Source: a virus
DNA length: 64,000 nt
IMG/VR virus record: IMGVR_UViG_3300032240_001991
Coordinates: 262,659-326,658 of that record
Direction: 5' to 3' (one strand)
Positions 62,809-64,000 of this stretch are shown here, piece after piece. The stretch's first letter is position 1. Each line of letters begins with the position of its first letter. Made by a program: the position numbers and the translations under genes. The notes below the pieces were generated by a model. It was not told the DNA's origin, did not search any database, and saw only the letters and a program-made list of their open reading frames with translations.

Positions 62809-64000
62809 ATGGCGAATAGTAATGATTTTATAGTCAGTAATGGCCTCGTGGTTAAAACCACAGCCACCATACAGTCGCAGACTTCTGCAACTAGTACCAC
62901 CACGGGAGCATTAATTGTTAGCGGCGGCGTTGGTATTGGTAAAAATTTATATGTTAACGGGCATATAGTTCTTAACGGAATAGATGTAGGATACGGATTC
63001 ACCGGCAGTTTAGGATTAGGTCCAATAGGATTTATTGGTAGCGCAGGCGGGTATTCCGGAAGTCAGGGAAACCAAGGACCATTAGGCCCACTTGGTTATA
63101 CAGGGTCGGGAGCTGTAGGCGGCCAAGGTAGTGTAGGAACGTTAGGTCCACTTGGACCAATAGGATTTATTGGTAGCCAGGGTAGCCAAGGCCCACTTGG
63201 ACCAATAGGATTTATCGGTAGCCAGGGCGGGCAAGGAAATCAAGGCCCATTAGGACCAATAGGATTTATTGGTAGCCAAGGCGGGCAAGGAAATCAAGGC
63301 CCACTAGGACCAATAGGATTTATTGGTAGTCAGGGCAGAGACGGACCATTAGGTCCATTAGGTCCGTTAGGCCCAATAGGATTTTCAGGTAGTCAAGGCA
63401 TATTAGGTCCATTAGGTCCATTAGGTCCGTTAGGTCCAATAGGCTATACTGGGTCAAATGGTAGTGTTGGAACCTTAGGTCCATTAGGTCCACTAGGCCC
63501 AATTGGCTTTATTGGTAGTCAAGGCAGAGACGGACCGTTAGGTCCATTAGGGCCAATAGGACCGCAAGGTGTCCAGGGCCCACTTGGTCCAATAGGATTT
63601 ATTGGTAGCCAAGGCAATTCTGGTCCGTTAGGTCCGTTGGGTCCCTTAGGCCCAATAGGATTTATTGGTAGCCAAGGTGTACAAGGTCCCCTAGGCCCAA
63701 TAGGATTTATTGGTAGCCAAGGAGCACAAGGCCCAATAGGATTTATTGGTAGCCAAGGTAATTCTGGTCCATTAGGTCCTTTAGGTCCTCTAGGTTATGT
63801 TGGTAGCCAAGGTATTGGTCCAATAGGATTTATCGGTAGTCAAGGCAATTCTGGTCCGTTAGGTCCGTTAGGTCCGTTAGGTTATACTGGTAGTTTAGGA
63901 AATCAAGGTCCGTTAGGTCCAATAGGATTTTCAGGTAGTCAAGGTGTACAAGGTCCATTAGGTCCAATAGGATTTATTGGTAGTCAAGGTGTACAAGGTC
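62809..64000 (+). CDS. Collagen-like tail fibre, partial (runs off window)
   Basis: The frame is open to the window end, 397 residues visible. The start at 62809 is chosen because 'MANSNDFIVSNGLVVKTTAT' aligns with the N-terminus of the previous gene; an ATG at 62802 gives only five codons. One GGVGIGKNLYVNG module (about residues 40-55) is followed from about residue 65 by [13 protein letters not shown]-type Gly-X-Y repeats to the edge, closely similar in DNA to the second half of the fibre at 53867. It is thus a hybrid of the two fibre families. A C-terminal S74 domain may lie beyond the window. Confidence 0.8.
   Translation, partial: MANSNDFIVSNGLVVKTTATIQSQTSATSTTTGALIVSGGVGIGKNLYVNGHIVLNGIDVGYGFTGSLGLGPIGFIGSAGGYSGSQGNQGPLGPLGYTGSGAVGGQGSVGTLGPLGPIGFIGSQGSQGPLGPIGFIGSQGGQGNQGPLGPIGFIGSQGGQGNQGPLGPIGFIGSQGRDGPLGPLGPLGPIGFSGSQGILGPLGPLGPLGPIGYTGSNGSVGTLGPLGPLGPIGFIGSQGRDGPLGPLGPIGPQGVQGPLGPIGFIGSQGNSGPLGPLGPLGPIGFIGSQGVQGPLGPIGFIGSQGAQGPIGFIGSQGNSGPLGPLGPLGYVGSQGIGPIGFIGSQGNSGPLGPLGPLGYTGSLGNQGPLGPIGFSGSQGVQGPLGPIGFIGSQGVQG

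Overview
The window is part of the genome of a large, A+T-rich, contractile-tailed bacteriophage of the T4-like type, probably aquatic. The evidence is a set of T4-family proteins recognisable by sequence: gp6, gp25, gp5 and gp53 (baseplate), gp55 (late sigma factor), gp47/gp46 (Mre11/Rad50-type nuclease), gp26-like tail chaperone, a tape-measure protein, gp20 (portal), gp21 (prohead protease), gp22 (scaffold) and gp23 (major capsid). Very large, repeat-rich virion proteins resemble those of marine T4-like phages. No tRNA, CRISPR array, integrase or insertion sequence was seen. The host cannot be named from this sequence.

Layout. (1) 1-26,014, minus strand: a baseplate/adhesin operon running from a baseplate/tube protein and gp53 through a hub-like protein, gp5, gp25 and gp6 to a 4,396-residue virion protein, a small structural protein, a collar-domain protein and a partial fibre protein. 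(2) 26,068-30,742, plus strand: a sigma70-type promoter drives gp55, gp47, gp46, two small basic proteins and a GIY-YIG-like nuclease. (3) About 30,770-31,176: a non-coding stretch packed with hairpins and closed by a terminator-like stem-loop, the best candidate here for an undescribed RNA. (4) 31,179-43,048: late head and tail genes, namely a Pro/Asn-rich repeat protein, a convergent gp26-like chaperone with an apparent -1 frameshift extension, tape measure, portal, small head proteins, protease, scaffold, capsid and a probable decoration protein. (5) 43,109-64,000: a long series of virion and fibre proteins, including a 2,513-residue protein with ten 'CYRD' modules, collagen-like fibres, one with an S74 chaperone domain, and several genes sharing GGVGIGK-type modules.

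Regulation fits T4 logic. The early-type promoter makes gp55, and ATAAATA elements resembling T4 late promoters (TATAAATA) sit before most structural transcription units on both strands. Several lie only 4-6 bases before a start codon that has no Shine-Dalgarno sequence, which suggests leaderless late mRNAs. Other units have structured leaders or a hairpin enclosing the start codon. The head module also shows a recurring N-terminal 'LNE' signature compatible with capsid targeting and cleavage by the gp21 protease.

All assignments come from reading the sequence and from remembered family features. No database search was run.
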